64,000 nt of DNA from Sporocytophaga sp. (lineage in GTDB: Bacteria; Bacteroidota; Bacteroidia; Cytophagales; Cytophagaceae), in assembly GCA_024707265.1 (NCBI GenBank), contig JANQAB010000002.1, forward strand, positions 702,188 to 766,187, in the 5' to 3' direction. Shown here piece after piece: positions 45,100 through 54,431 of this stretch. A model generated the notes under the pieces. That model saw only the letters and a program-made list of their open reading frames with translations, had not been told where the DNA came from and searched no databases. The stretch's first letter is position 1. Each line of letters begins with the position of its first letter. Made by a program: the position numbers and the translations under genes.

Positions 45100-45933
45100 T
45101 CAGTATTCCCAAAGATGATGTTCGTATTCCATAAGCTCATTAGCAGCCCACAGTGAAGCCATAATTCCTTTTTTCTGGTCAGAGTAGATGTCTGCGAGGT
45201 AATAATCTTTTGCATTGGAAACCCTTACTATATACGAGCTGAAAAGCCTGAGTTCAAAGGCGTCTGTAAGTTTTTTATGCTGAGCTTCGTTTTGAATATT
45301 GTACCATATCGCTTTGGGATTATTTTTAAATAAATTGTTTTTTAGCTCGTTAAAGCTAAATGATGCAACTACAGATTGAAGTCCTTTGATATTTGCCAGA
45401 TGGTCTGCAGGAATAAATAAGCTTATAGATAAAATGTTATAAACCAGTTTCGACTTTTCTTTGTCAAATATGATCTCTTCTTTAATTTCAAGTTGATATA
45501 AATCTTTTGCAAGATACCATTCATCTGCCGGTATTTGAATTCGCCAGTCAGGGCCATATGCAATATAAGCATCAACCGTATCAGCAGGATTATTTACATT
45601 AATAGATGGGCCTGCAGAGGGTATTTTGAGCCTTTCCTGGAATTGAGTAGAAGTTAATTTTATAGTCAATGAATCATTGCCATATGCAGTTATTTTATTC
45701 TTTATTACTGCATCAATTAATAACCCTGTCAATTCATGATTTTTAGAATGTAATCCTTCATTTTGTTTTTCTCTTAAGTCCAAAGCTCTTGTTATTGTCT
45801 TTTTATACATAACGTCATTAGACCTTTGTTGCAAATTTTGCCCATAGGAAAAATAAGAGAAAATGATAAAACATGTTGATAACAAGAAGTTTTTGCTGTT
45901 CAGATAGTTTGATTTACAGGTTTTCATAAACAT
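45100..45933 (-). CDS. GldN-like gliding motility / T9SS protein
   Basis: The 277-residue protein has a signal peptide (ending YGQN) and the GldN pattern: RSNDVMYKKTITRALDLREK, then LKEEIIFDKEKS-type, DAFELRLFSSYIVRVSNAKD and the C-terminal ELMEYEHHLWEY. GldN is a periplasmic partner of GldK in the T9SS ring. The usual gldKLM neighbours are absent, so this is probably a paralogue outside the core operon. Its exact role is uncertain. The sequence is typical length for GldN. Confidence 0.78.
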   Translation of the reverse strand: MFMKTCKSNYLNSKNFLLSTCFIIFSYFSYGQNLQQRSNDVMYKKTITRALDLREKQNEGLHSKNHELTGLLIDAVIKNKITAYGNDSLTIKLTSTQFQERLKIPSAGPSINVNNPADTVDAYIAYGPDWRIQIPADEWYLAKDLYQLEIKEEIIFDKEKSKLVYNILSISLFIPADHLANIKGLQSVVASFSFNELKNNLFKNNPKAIWYNIQNEAQHKKLTDAFELRLFSSYIVRVSNAKDYYLADIYSDQKKGIMASLWAANELMEYEHHLWEY

Positions 45934-46048
45934 ATTTAGTTTGTTTGAATCCTGTAATGAATAAGAAATAAAAAAGATACAGCGTTAAAGAAAAAATAAT
46001 TAAATTAATATTTCATTAGAAACTCTTTTTAGATTTAAACATCGCTGT

Positions 46049-46621
46049 TTGGAAAATTTTAAAGATATAAATCGGGAAGAAGAAATAGCGATTATTGAGA
46101 GGGCCAAAAAAGATCCTGAAAAATTTGGTGTTCTTTACAACCGTTATTACAAACCCATCTTTATCTTTATTCATAAGAGAACAAATGATAAGGAATGTTC
46201 TGCTGATATTGCTTCACATGTTTTTTTAAAAGCTCTCACCAATCTTAATAGTTATGTGCATCAGGGATTTCCATTTTCTTCCTGGCTATATAAAATTGCA
46301 CTGAATGAAGTAAATGAATACTACCGGAAAAAGAATAAAAGAAGAGTTGTAAGCATTGAGAGCACAGGGTTGGAAAGATTGACCAATGCTTTAATTGAAG
46401 GAGAATCAGATCTTGAGTTGAATGAAAAGAGGTTTTATCTCTCAGAAGCATTGAAGCAACTTGAAGCTTTGGAGATACAATTAGTAGAGCTTAGATTCTT
46501 TGAAGAAAAATCATTTAAAGAGATTGGCTATATTCTCAATATAACAGAAAACAATGCAAAAGTGAGAACATACAGGCTACTTGATAAGATAAAGGTAGCT
46601 GTGCTTTTAAACTATAGATAA
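46049..46621 (+). CDS. ECF-type sigma-70 family factor
   Basis: The 190-residue protein has region 2 (FGVLYNRYYKPIFIFIHKRT; HVFLKALTNLNSYVHQGFPF) and region 4 (LEALEIQLVELRFFEEKSFK with the helix-turn-helix EIGYILNITENNAKVRTYR), so it is an alternative sigma factor of the small ECF class. The start is a TTG with no ATG alternative near the N-terminus of region 2. The next gene starts at the base after the stop codon and encodes a membrane protein that may be its anti-sigma factor. Confidence 0.87.
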   Translation: MENFKDINREEEIAIIERAKKDPEKFGVLYNRYYKPIFIFIHKRTNDKECSADIASHVFLKALTNLNSYVHQGFPFSSWLYKIALNEVNEYYRKKNKRRVVSIESTGLERLTNALIEGESDLELNEKRFYLSEALKQLEALEIQLVELRFFEEKSFKEIGYILNITENNAKVRTYRLLDKIKVAVLLNYR

Positions 46622-47209
46622 ATGAAAGATCTTGATATTATAAATGATTATAAACAACCCTCTGATGAAGAGATAGAGAAGAGCCAGAACTTCTCTGAAC
46701 TCCTTGCCAGCTACAATACTACCCATAAAGGTAAACCTAAAAGCAGGATTAAGCTTTTGGGAGGAACCCTTTTCTTGTTTTCAGTTATAGCCATACTATC
46801 TTATTTTATTTTAAATAGATCCGATAATCATGAGAATGCAGATGGGGAAATAAAGCCGAGGGAGTCCGTTGTGCCGGTAGTCAAAGATTCTGTTTTTGAA
46901 AAAAAGGTTTTAGTGCAAGCAAGGGATACACTTAAAAAATCTGTTCAGGAGCGCACCATTTCTTTAAAAGAAAAACCATCGAAGGTCAAATATTCTTCTG
47001 CTGAAACCACAACACATCCAGGTATAAAAGACTCAGTACATAAGACTTCTACAGAATCATTGTTTGATAAGCCTTTAAAGACTGATTCTGTCATAGAACC
47101 GGCAAAGAATAAGGTAAAGGTGAAAAATGGAAACCAGATTATATACGAACAGGATCAGCAGGAGCTGGAAAAGAAGTTATTGGAAAGGTATTATCAAAAG
47201 AAAAAATAA
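46622..47209 (+). CDS. Single-pass membrane protein, candidate anti-sigma factor
   Basis: The gene begins on the base after the sigma stop (TAA-ATG). The 195-residue protein has a short N-terminal segment with an acidic helix, one transmembrane span near residues 46-62 (GGTLFLFSVIAILSYFIL) and a Lys- and Ser-rich extracytoplasmic tail. No zinc-type anti-sigma motif (HxxxCxxC) is visible. Anti-sigma activity is inferred from position and topology alone. Confidence 0.65.
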   Translation: MKDLDIINDYKQPSDEEIEKSQNFSELLASYNTTHKGKPKSRIKLLGGTLFLFSVIAILSYFILNRSDNHENADGEIKPRESVVPVVKDSVFEKKVLVQARDTLKKSVQERTISLKEKPSKVKYSSAETTTHPGIKDSVHKTSTESLFDKPLKTDSVIEPAKNKVKVKNGNQIIYEQDQQELEKKLLERYYQKKK

Positions 47210-47211
47210 AT

Positions 47212-47250
47212 AAAAAAGCCCCTCCCGACAAAGTCGGGGGGCTTTTTATT
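47212..47250. terminator. Terminator between convergent genes
   Basis: AAAAAGCCCCTCCCGAC (47213-47229) pairs with GTCGGGGGGCTTTTT (47233-47247) with a small bulge and a three-base loop; T residues follow. Confidence 0.85.
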
Positions 47251-47252
47251 TA

Positions 47253-47777
47253 TTAATGACGTATCATCGCATATAAACGACCATTGTCATAGTAATATTT
47301 CCAACTACTTGTTTTCCGATTGAACTGAAAGTTTCCTTCAGATTCCATGATGCCATTAGGATAAAAGAACTTCCAGTATCCATCCTGATATCCGTTGTTA
47401 AAGTTACCTTCTGCTCTCAGCCTTCCATTTGGATGGTAGAACTTCCAGTATCCTGAAAACTGGTTGTTATTGATATTCCCTTCTTTTTTCATTACGCCAT
47501 TTTCGTAATAAAATTTCCAATATCCCGAAGGCTGACCATTGTTGTAATTTCCTGAGCTTTTAACTTTGCCATCAGGGTAATAATTAACCGAGCTGCCTCC
47601 TATGTCCCCGGGAGCATAATCGAAAATGTAAATACTTGTATCATCCAGAAAATAATTGGACTCACTCTGAACTATAGGCGATGGATCATATCTTCGTCCT
47701 CTTCCGCTTGTTGTCCACTCGCATGAACTCAAAATAACAAGACAGAAAAAGAGAATAGTATGGTGTTTTACTTTCAT
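47253..47777 (-). CDS. MORN-repeat lipoprotein (YwqK-like)
   Basis: The ATG at 47777 gives a lipoprotein signal (LVILSSCEW, Cys18); a TTG at 47810 only lengthens the start. The mature part has four near-perfect MORN-type units of about 24 residues: YYPDGKVKSSGNYNNGQPSG, then YWKFYYENGVMKKEGNINNN, YWKFYHPNGRLRAEGNFNNG, YWKFFYPNGIMESEGNFQFN. These form a solenoid of beta hairpins. Database labels call such proteins 'YwqK antitoxin', but no toxin is adjacent here, so I read it as a surface lipoprotein. Confidence 0.82.
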   Translation of the reverse strand: MKVKHHTILFFCLVILSSCEWTTSGRGRRYDPSPIVQSESNYFLDDTSIYIFDYAPGDIGGSSVNYYPDGKVKSSGNYNNGQPSGYWKFYYENGVMKKEGNINNNQFSGYWKFYHPNGRLRAEGNFNNGYQDGYWKFFYPNGIMESEGNFQFNRKTSSWKYYYDNGRLYAMIRH

Positions 47778-47853
47778 GATTTTTCTTGTTAAAGTATAAT
47801 TTGTGTCCAAATTTAATAAAATCTTTAATCAGTTAAATAAGATTTTATGGATA

Positions 47854-48921
47854 TCAAACCTGATCGGAAGCAGAAACATAAAAAGGACCTTTATCCATTG
47901 GTTGCCAGTGCGAAGGACTGTTATGGACAGATATCATGATCATCGGTCGGATTTCTGATTCTATTTTACTCAGAAATCCCCTGTCACTTGATTTAAAGGA
48001 TTTAGTAAGAGGTGAATCAGGATCTCCGTAATACAGGCCAGAGTGGCAGTTAAATGCAGCCAGAACAGATTCAAAAAGGAAAGGGAGAAGATTTTCAAAG
48101 CCTTCTTTAACATATACAGAATCAAATGCAATGAAATGATAATTCTTTGCATTAAAAATCTTTGAAAGCTTTGGAATGAAAGGTAGTATGTTTTGGGCAA
48201 CAAAGCCGGATAGTCCTGGCATTGATTTAAATTGCCAATGAGCAGGAACAGCCTGTACTCCTGCGATTATTTCGCCCTTTTTTCTGATTACGAAATAGTT
48301 GTTGTCCTGGCCGATATAGTCCAGTATTACCATTTGATAATCGTTATAATTCACTTTAAATAGTTTTTTTAATTCATCAATTCTTTCTTTTTCAAGTCTT
48401 GAGAATCCTGAATGAATTTTAGGGTTAAACCTGCTAAAGCTAAGAACCTCGTAACATCCGGCTCGTTTGTTCCCTTGTTTTCTGGAGAGGTTTAAAGAAT
48501 GTTTATTGGCTTCTTCAATATAAGAATATATCATTAAGGACCTTGGTTCTGACTTACGGATATAATTGTAAGCTTTTTCTTTTAATAATGTACCTAGTCC
48601 TTTTCCGCCATATTCGGGCAATATGGAAAGGTATCTTCCGTAAAAGGCTTTTTCCGGATAGCCTTTGTTGATTATAGTCCTTTCTGATAAGCAGAAGGTA
48701 CCTATAGGGTTATCGCCTTTGTAAAGAGTAAAGAAGTGAGGATGGAGTGTTTTTCCTGCCCTTTCTCTTACATTCCTGTGGCGATAGCTAAGTCCATGTG
48801 TCCCATAAAAAGTACTTTCCAGAACATTAAGTACATCTTTAGTTGCAAAGCCAGAGTATCGGATCCTGAAATCCATATCATAAAATATATCTTCCTGAAG
48901 TTTTTCAATAGACTGGGTCAT
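47854..48921 (-). CDS. GNAT-family acetyltransferase-like protein
   Basis: The 355-residue cytoplasmic protein has a GNAT domain in its first 170 residues: RIRYSGFATKDVLNVLESTF, YKGDNPIGTFCLSER and the acetyl-CoA pyrophosphate loop ILPEYGGKGLGTLLKEKAYN (R/Q-x-x-G-x-G/A type). The C-terminal 150 residues are unassigned. The substrate is unknown; such long GNAT proteins may modify an amino-sugar or a protein N-terminus. It is monocistronic. Confidence 0.75.
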   Translation of the reverse strand: MTQSIEKLQEDIFYDMDFRIRYSGFATKDVLNVLESTFYGTHGLSYRHRNVRERAGKTLHPHFFTLYKGDNPIGTFCLSERTIINKGYPEKAFYGRYLSILPEYGGKGLGTLLKEKAYNYIRKSEPRSLMIYSYIEEANKHSLNLSRKQGNKRAGCYEVLSFSRFNPKIHSGFSRLEKERIDELKKLFKVNYNDYQMVILDYIGQDNNYFVIRKKGEIIAGVQAVPAHWQFKSMPGLSGFVAQNILPFIPKLSKIFNAKNYHFIAFDSVYVKEGFENLLPFLFESVLAAFNCHSGLYYGDPDSPLTKSFKSSDRGFLSKIESEIRPMIMISVHNSPSHWQPMDKGPFYVSASDQV

Positions 48922-49007
48922 AAAAGTAGGAAAAAGAAAGAGGTAAGTTATCCGAATATTCCTTCAAACCCAATTACTTTGGAAATGTTTTTTTGTTCTT
49001 CAATAAA

Positions 49008-49682
49008 TCAGAAAAAAATCCTCAGGCCTGCATGAAACATGAGTAAATTACCGTTTATCTTTTTCCTCTCAAAAAGAAGATCATTGGACTCATTAACTCT
49101 GGCAGCTCTTGGGTTGATGAAATCTATGGATGTGCCAGAAAGAAAAGTACCTTTTAAATTAAAATATAGGTTGTCATTCAGTTTTACTTCAATCCCGCCT
49201 GCTGCACCAAGGTCAAAAGCCCATGAGCTGTTAAAGGATGAATTGACATTAAGTGAATCTGAACCCTGGCTATCACTGACACTGGCAAAGGTAAGGATGG
49301 TTTTAGCTCCTGTTATGACATCAGCAAAAGGAATTACTCTGCTGGCCCATGAGGGCTTAAATCTTATCATTCCATGAAAGTATGCAATATTATGATTAAT
49401 GGTAAGGTCCGCATTGACAGCATTACCCAAAACTGTCTCAATGCTGCTAGCATTTGACTGTTGTCTTCCGAATGTTATATAAGCAACCTGGACTCCCAGA
49501 CTTATAGGTCTTTCTCTGAGTTCTCTTAACAGACTTAGATCCAGCCCAACTCCGATGTTATTGTTGTTCCTGCTGAATTCTCCCACCGGAAAACCCACCG
49601 TCAGTGTAGGAACCATACTCCATTGTGCCAGAACTGTAAATGGCAGAAAGGAAAAAAAGAAAATGATAAACCTTAAAATCAT
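49008..49682 (-). CDS. Outer-membrane beta-barrel-like protein
   Basis: The 224-residue protein has a signal peptide (FFSFLPFTVLAQ) and repeating amphipathic strands (WSMVPTLTVGFPVGEFS; NNIGVGLDLSLLRELRERPI; SLGVQVAYITFG), ending with a C-terminal aromatic strand LMFHAGLRIFF, the mark of an outer-membrane barrel recognised by BamA. The family is a general Bacteroidota barrel group with no assigned ligand. Monocistronic. Confidence 0.72.
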   Translation of the reverse strand: MILRFIIFFFSFLPFTVLAQWSMVPTLTVGFPVGEFSRNNNNIGVGLDLSLLRELRERPISLGVQVAYITFGRQQSNASSIETVLGNAVNADLTINHNIAYFHGMIRFKPSWASRVIPFADVITGAKTILTFASVSDSQGSDSLNVNSSFNSSWAFDLGAAGGIEVKLNDNLYFNLKGTFLSGTSIDFINPRAARVNESNDLLFERKKINGNLLMFHAGLRIFF

Positions 49683-49753
49683 TTTAAAAGATTCTGTAGC
49701 TCTTTATTAAATGCGTTAGATGGGGAATTGTTTAAGGGATTGGTGGAAAAAGT

Positions 49754-49811
49754 GAAAAGCAGAAAGCTTAAAGCTAAAAGTTTCCGCTTTCCGCTTTAAG
49801 CTTTCCGCTTT
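49754..49811 (-). repeat. Heptanucleotide repeat tract with internal hairpin
   Basis: Degenerate heptamers start immediately past the stop codon of the minus-strand gene at 49812 (AAAGCGG, AAAGCTT, AAAGCGG, AAAGCGG on the minus strand). The tract then inverts, so AGAAAGCTTAAAGC can pair with GCTTTAAGCTTTCT and it may also act as a terminator. Confidence 0.8.
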
Positions 49812-50907
49812 CTACCTACCCAATGTAGTCTCTTTCCAGCTGTAAGTATCATTTTTTATTTTCCAGATGAAACCGTCAATTACATAATGTGTCAGCTGAG
49901 GTAACGCTAATAAAGGAACCATGAAGGCCAGAATATTTTTCTCACTCAGAGAAGGAAAATACTTAAACAAAAAGAAAACTTCTTTTCTACTGTTCCATAC
50001 AAGGGAATCCCATAAGCCTTCTTCTGTATAGGCCAATATAAAAATGATTAAAAAAAAACAGTACCAATCCAAAGGAGCCAAATACCAGATTGTTAATATT
50101 GTCGCCAGCAAATAAACCCAGTTTCTTTTTCTTTCTTCCATAAAACCATATAAGAGCCATGTATGGAATACCGTGCGAAACAACGTTGAGAAGCGTAAAA
50201 GTGAGATCTCCGTTATAGTAAACAATACCTGCATACCAGGAAAAGAGCGTACCTGTGATAAGCAGATTTTTGGGAATATTGATATGTCGATGAACAACCG
50301 AAATATATATTTCTTTAATTGAATAAATAAGAATTATAATGAAATAGCACCATGTAACAGCATCAAGCAATATTTCAGGTTGTTTATAAATAATAAAATC
50401 TCCCTTTATAAACCATTCAAAAATCCTGTCTCCCGAAAGATGCCAGTATACAATGGGATATATAGTGGCAGTGTAAATAATTATTGTATCTATTCTTTGA
50501 GATAAATGTGATTTTTCATTTCTAGAATAAATTCTTAAGAATCCATACTGCTGTCTGATAAAATGAAAAACTGCAATGTAAGCTAATACCCTCCAGAACA
50601 TAAGACCATCAAATTCATACAGAATAACGCCTGCTATAAAACATATCACGGGCGTATTTACCAGTACTAATTTGTGTTTGGTGAAAACATCTTTGTCAAA
50701 GTAAGTTCGGAATATCGTACTGTATACATGAGCTACATCTATAAGTAGTACAAGTACAACCCATTGAAAAGTGGAAACTTCATTATCTTCTGAAAATATT
50801 TCGGGGAAGATACCGATTAATAACAGACAGAAAAAAGGTGGAAATAGTATGAATAAAAGATCATTTACCGGTGTTCCGATCCATTTTTGCTCTTTTAGTA
50901 GTTTCAT
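49812..50907 (-). CDS. Multi-spanning membrane protein, one-base frameshift in an A9 run
   Basis: The protein, read across the break, is about 364 residues with nine or so hydrophobic spans (LLFILFPPFFCLLLIGIF; FQWVVLVLLIDVAHVYSTIF; FIAGVILYEF). The first frame ends soon after the G-S-F-G-L-V-L-F-F stretch; the other continues FLIIFILAYTEEGLWDSLVW and ends at 49812. The shift is at the A run near 50051-50059. The family is not recognised. It is the last gene of the SpeD/DUF4178 operon and starts 3 bp after the FAD oxidase stop. Confidence 0.75.
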
Positions 50908-50909
50908 GC

Positions 50910-52528
50910 TTATAACTTATTTAAAAGCTCTTTGGCAGCTCTTGTTCCGTGATAAAAGGCTTCTTCAAATATCGATATTCCGCTGAGATCGGAATGGGCA
51001 AAGAATATTTTATGATCTATATTATGTCTGGCATTCTTTCTCTCATCACTCCAGATGAATCCTGGAATTGGTCTTACCATGCCATGTCCCCAACGCCAGA
51101 TATCTATGTTCTCAATGCTTTTGTCAATGTCAGGGTGCATTTGAGATAAATCATTAATGATGTGATTTTTCCAATACTGAGCATCTGTTTCGTAAAGCTT
51201 TTTTCTTTCAGTGACAGGATCACTATCGGTAAGAGGGAGATAGTATGTGATTACTCTTTTTTCATGAAAAGAATTTTCGTGCTGATGATTGGCATTCACA
51301 TATCCCAGCGATTTGCTATCATAGAAAACATTGTCCCAACTCAGGGGGGCTCCTTTTCTGTCTTTAAATTCTTTAAGGGTGATATTAGCAACCATCCATG
51401 GTGCATAGGAAAATGTTGCCTTTCCAGATGGTTTATTAACCTGGCTTAGTAAGCGATTTGTTATAAATTGTGGGATTGCCAGTATACAATTATTACAGAT
51501 ATACCTGATGGGCTTATGACTAATGCTGTCAATACAATCTACATGAACTTTATCGTCTGATACATTTACAGAATAAACCAATTGATTGCTTAAGATATTG
51601 TTCTTAAGTTTTTTCTGAAAGCTTTTTTTACCAGGAATCCATTGCCTTCTGGCCACGTAAGCACTGTGCCTGATGATGCATTGGCCGCTTCACCTTTTCT
51701 GGCAGCAAAGTAATGTATGCCAGCCCAGGCCGATGTATTATGTACATTGGTGCCATAGTCGTCCCGACAGCAGTAATCTATATACCAATACAGGTGAGAG
51801 GAGGTAAAACCTTTTTCTTTAAGATATTCTGCCATTGAAATGTTATCAAGAACAGTGAAATCAGTATCCTGGCTTGAAAAATCAACAGGTATAGTAAATG
51901 CTGGTTTCCCGTCATTACCGTTTCTTCTTCTGAAATTTTCCATCAGTAGAAGAAAATCTTTTATCTCGTTTTGTTCTTTATCTGATAATCCGAAATTAGG
52001 AATGATGCCATCCTGCCAATAGCCATTGATAAACAAACGTTCTTCCGGATCAAAACACAGATAGTATTCATTGTAAACAGGTAATCCGTTGCTGTTATAG
52101 GAAGTTATTATGTCTGCTTCTTTCAGAAATTCAAAAAGATCTTCTGAATTCTCGTGATTAGGGATCGGAAGATAATGAGCTCCCCATGGATATGCAGATA
52201 TATGGTTATTGCCATATGCAGAATTGCCACCGGCATTCTTTTCCAGTTCAAGAACTTTATAATTCTGATGGTCCTTGTTCTGCAAATACCTGGCAGCTGA
52301 AAGTCCCGCAATTCCTCCTCCTACAATAATTGTATCAATCTCCTCGGTCATTGCTGGTTCCGGAAGTTTGTCAAACCTTAATTTATGTCCCGTTGCTACG
52401 GAAGCTCCGACAATGGATGCCGGAATATCATTTGAGCTTTCCGAGCAGGAGAAGGAAGATGCCACTATCGTAGCACCAATGGCTTTCATGGAGTTGATAA
52501 GAAAGGATCTTCTGTTAAAGAGAATCAT
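50910..52528 (-). CDS. FAD-dependent amine-oxidase-like lipoprotein, frameshifted
   Basis: A lipoprotein- or Tat-like leader (NRRSFLINSMKAIGATIVAS; FSC) is followed by the dinucleotide-binding fold TIIVGGGIAGLSAARYL near residues 66-82 and a flavin amine oxidase body. The first frame stops after NGFLVKKAFRKNLRTIS; the expected continuation (AIPQFITNRLLSQVN; IDIWRWGHGMVRPIPGFIWS) is in another frame. One added A in the run at 51623-51629 restores one 539-residue protein. As its operon has SpeD and a spermidine-synthase-like enzyme, a polyamine substrate is possible but unproven. Confidence 0.82.
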
Positions 52529-52534
52529 GGAATA

Positions 52535-54037
52535 TCAGTGGAGGTATTCACTCCATTCTTTTTCAAAGTAATGAACGATGGCCTGGTTGTTCAGTTTGTT
52601 TATCTCTGTTTTTTTCTTCTCCATATCCTTAGGAAATATAAGCATCTGCTGGAATGTTTCGTGATTCAGAAATCTTAGGTTGGGTATAAATTTGTCAGGC
52701 ATGGAAAACTGATTACCCTTGATAGCTAATATATATCCCCAATCACCGAAGGAAGGAACAAAAGCATGATAAGGCAAGGTTTTAAAACCCACTGATTGGA
52801 TGGTTGTGTCTATGCACCAATAGGATTTAGGAGCTACGAATGGAGAGGTAGATTGAATCACAGCTGCACCATTTTCCTTTAATGCACGGAATACCAGTTT
52901 ATAGAAAGTGTCGGTATATAACTTCCCTATAGAGTAATTGGAAGGATCAGGAAAGTCAATAATAATAAAATCAAACTGATGGGGAGACTTTTCTTTAAGC
53001 CATTTGAAGGCATCAGCATTGATCACCTTTACTCTTTTATCAAGTAGTGATCCTTTATTCAGGTCAAGCAGCATGTGATTGCTTTTGAATAAACTGGTGA
53101 TCGCTCCGTCAAGATCTACCAGTGTTATAGTTTCTATGGTATTATATTTTAAAAGCTCCCTCACGGCGAGGCCGTCTCCACCTCCTAAAACAAGTACATT
53201 GCTGTGTTTTTTTAACCCCTGAATTCCGGGATGTACTAAGGCTTCATGATACCTATATTCGTCAAATGAACTGAATTGAAGGTTACCATTTAAAAAGAGT
53301 CTAAGTTCTTTCGAATTTTTTGTTAATACGATCCTTTGATAAGGGGAAGATTTGGCATAAATTACTTTATCAGGATAGGACAAGCTTTCTGTGAAGGCCA
53401 TTATCTTTTCCGAGTAAACAAATCCTGCAAGCAACAGGATAATTACGATTATTGATTGTGTTTTTAATACGGAAGCCCATTTTACCTCCTTCTCGAATTT
53501 AATGCATAGTATTGTAGCTACTACTACATTGAGAATGCCGAAGAAAAACGAAGTTTTTATAAGTCCCATATAAGGAACCAGAACAAGCGGAAAAATAAGA
53601 CTTGCAAGTAAGGCTCCTATGTAATCATAGGTGAAAATTTTGGATACCAGATCTTCAAACTCCAGCTTGTTCTTTAGAATACGCATGAGTAAAGGTATTT
53701 CCAGTCCAACAAGAATACCGGTGAGAGACACCAGGAGATAAAGAAGAAATCTGAAGGATTCTACTTCTTCAAACAGAAGAAATAGAATGGTTGAGCTTGT
53801 TCCTCCTACGAGACCAACCATTATTTCAAGCTGAATAAACCAGGCCAGCAGGTTCTTTTTGAAATACTTCGAAAAGAAGGAGCCAATACCCATTGAGAAC
53901 AGATATACTCCTATAATGGTAGAAAACTGTGTTACAGAATCTCCTAGCAGATAACTTGCTAAAGTGCCTGCAATTAATTCATAAATCAGTCCGCAGGTAG
54001 CTACTACAAATACAGATAATAAAAGGAAAAACGGCAT
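52535..54037 (-). CDS. Membrane-fused spermidine-synthase-like aminopropyltransferase
   Basis: The 500-residue protein has an N-terminal membrane domain of about seven spans (FVVATCGLIYELIAGTLASY; VGLVGGTSSTILFLLFEEVE) and a C-terminal spermidine-synthase fold: HEALVHPG near residue 266, SAM-type motif VLVLGGGDGLAVRELLKY near 283-300 and DFIIIDFPDPSNY near 355. It would transfer an aminopropyl group from decarboxylated SAM supplied by the SpeD in the same operon. The membrane domain suggests an acceptor at the membrane. Canonical cytosolic SpeE lacks it. Confidence 0.88.
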   Translation of the reverse strand: MPFFLLLSVFVVATCGLIYELIAGTLASYLLGDSVTQFSTIIGVYLFSMGIGSFFSKYFKKNLLAWFIQLEIMVGLVGGTSSTILFLLFEEVESFRFLLYLLVSLTGILVGLEIPLLMRILKNKLEFEDLVSKIFTYDYIGALLASLIFPLVLVPYMGLIKTSFFFGILNVVVATILCIKFEKEVKWASVLKTQSIIVIILLLAGFVYSEKIMAFTESLSYPDKVIYAKSSPYQRIVLTKNSKELRLFLNGNLQFSSFDEYRYHEALVHPGIQGLKKHSNVLVLGGGDGLAVRELLKYNTIETITLVDLDGAITSLFKSNHMLLDLNKGSLLDKRVKVINADAFKWLKEKSPHQFDFIIIDFPDPSNYSIGKLYTDTFYKLVFRALKENGAAVIQSTSPFVAPKSYWCIDTTIQSVGFKTLPYHAFVPSFGDWGYILAIKGNQFSMPDKFIPNLRFLNHETFQQMLIFPKDMEKKKTEINKLNNQAIVHYFEKEWSEYLH

Positions 54038-54051
54038 GCTACTGTGTTTTA

Positions 54052-54270
54052 TTAACCATGGATTGCAGATGCAATGATGATCGCTACTGCGATTATGAAT
54101 GCTGCTGCAATAATTGCCAGAGCTTTATTATGATTTACTATGATTTCCTTCCATAAGTTTTCTGGTGTTATTTTTTCAATTACCCAGAAGGAAATTACAA
54201 GTATTATAATTCCGATAAGAGAATATAATATTGAAGAGACGATGTACTTAATGTTGAAGAGTGATTCCAT
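54052..54270 (-). CDS. DUF350 family membrane protein
   Basis: This 72-residue protein has two transmembrane spans (YIVSSILYSLIGIIILVISF and ALAIIAAAFIIAVAIIIASA) joined by a hydrophilic NHN segment, the DUF350 architecture. The function is unknown. It is often near DUF4178 and PspA-type genes; here it lies in an operon with both DUF4178 genes and the aminopropyltransferase. Confidence 0.85.
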   Translation of the reverse strand: MESLFNIKYIVSSILYSLIGIIILVISFWVIEKITPENLWKEIIVNHNKALAIIAAAFIIAVAIIIASAIHG

Positions 54271-54285
54271 AATTTTTTTGAAAGT

Positions 54286-54426
54286 TTATTTATGATGTCC
54301 TTTTTCTTGTTTTGGTGACCATTTCTCTGAATTCGATCCGAAGAATTTCCAGCCTGTTAATGCTGCATATAGATATATTGAAAGTAGGATGGCCAGAATG
54401 ATCAGATAGTTTCTTAGCTTAAACAT
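54286..54426 (-). CDS. 46-residue single-pass membrane protein
   Basis: Too short for standard ORF calling, this frame starts at ATG 54426 and encodes MFKLRNYLIILAILLSIYLY, then AALTGWKFFG and a hydrophilic tail. It has one TM span. It lies 15 bp after the DUF350 start and 5 bp before the DUF4178 stop, so it is cotranscribed. It is conserved-looking in codon use but its function is unknown. Confidence 0.7.
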   Translation of the reverse strand: MFKLRNYLIILAILLSIYLYAALTGWKFFGSNSEKWSPKQEKGHHK

Positions 54427-54431
54427 TGGTT

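Noticed and set aside
47253-47777. Type II toxin-antitoxin gene (YwqK name)
   Set aside because: The name is a database label for MORN repeats; it has a lipoprotein signal and no toxin gene beside it.
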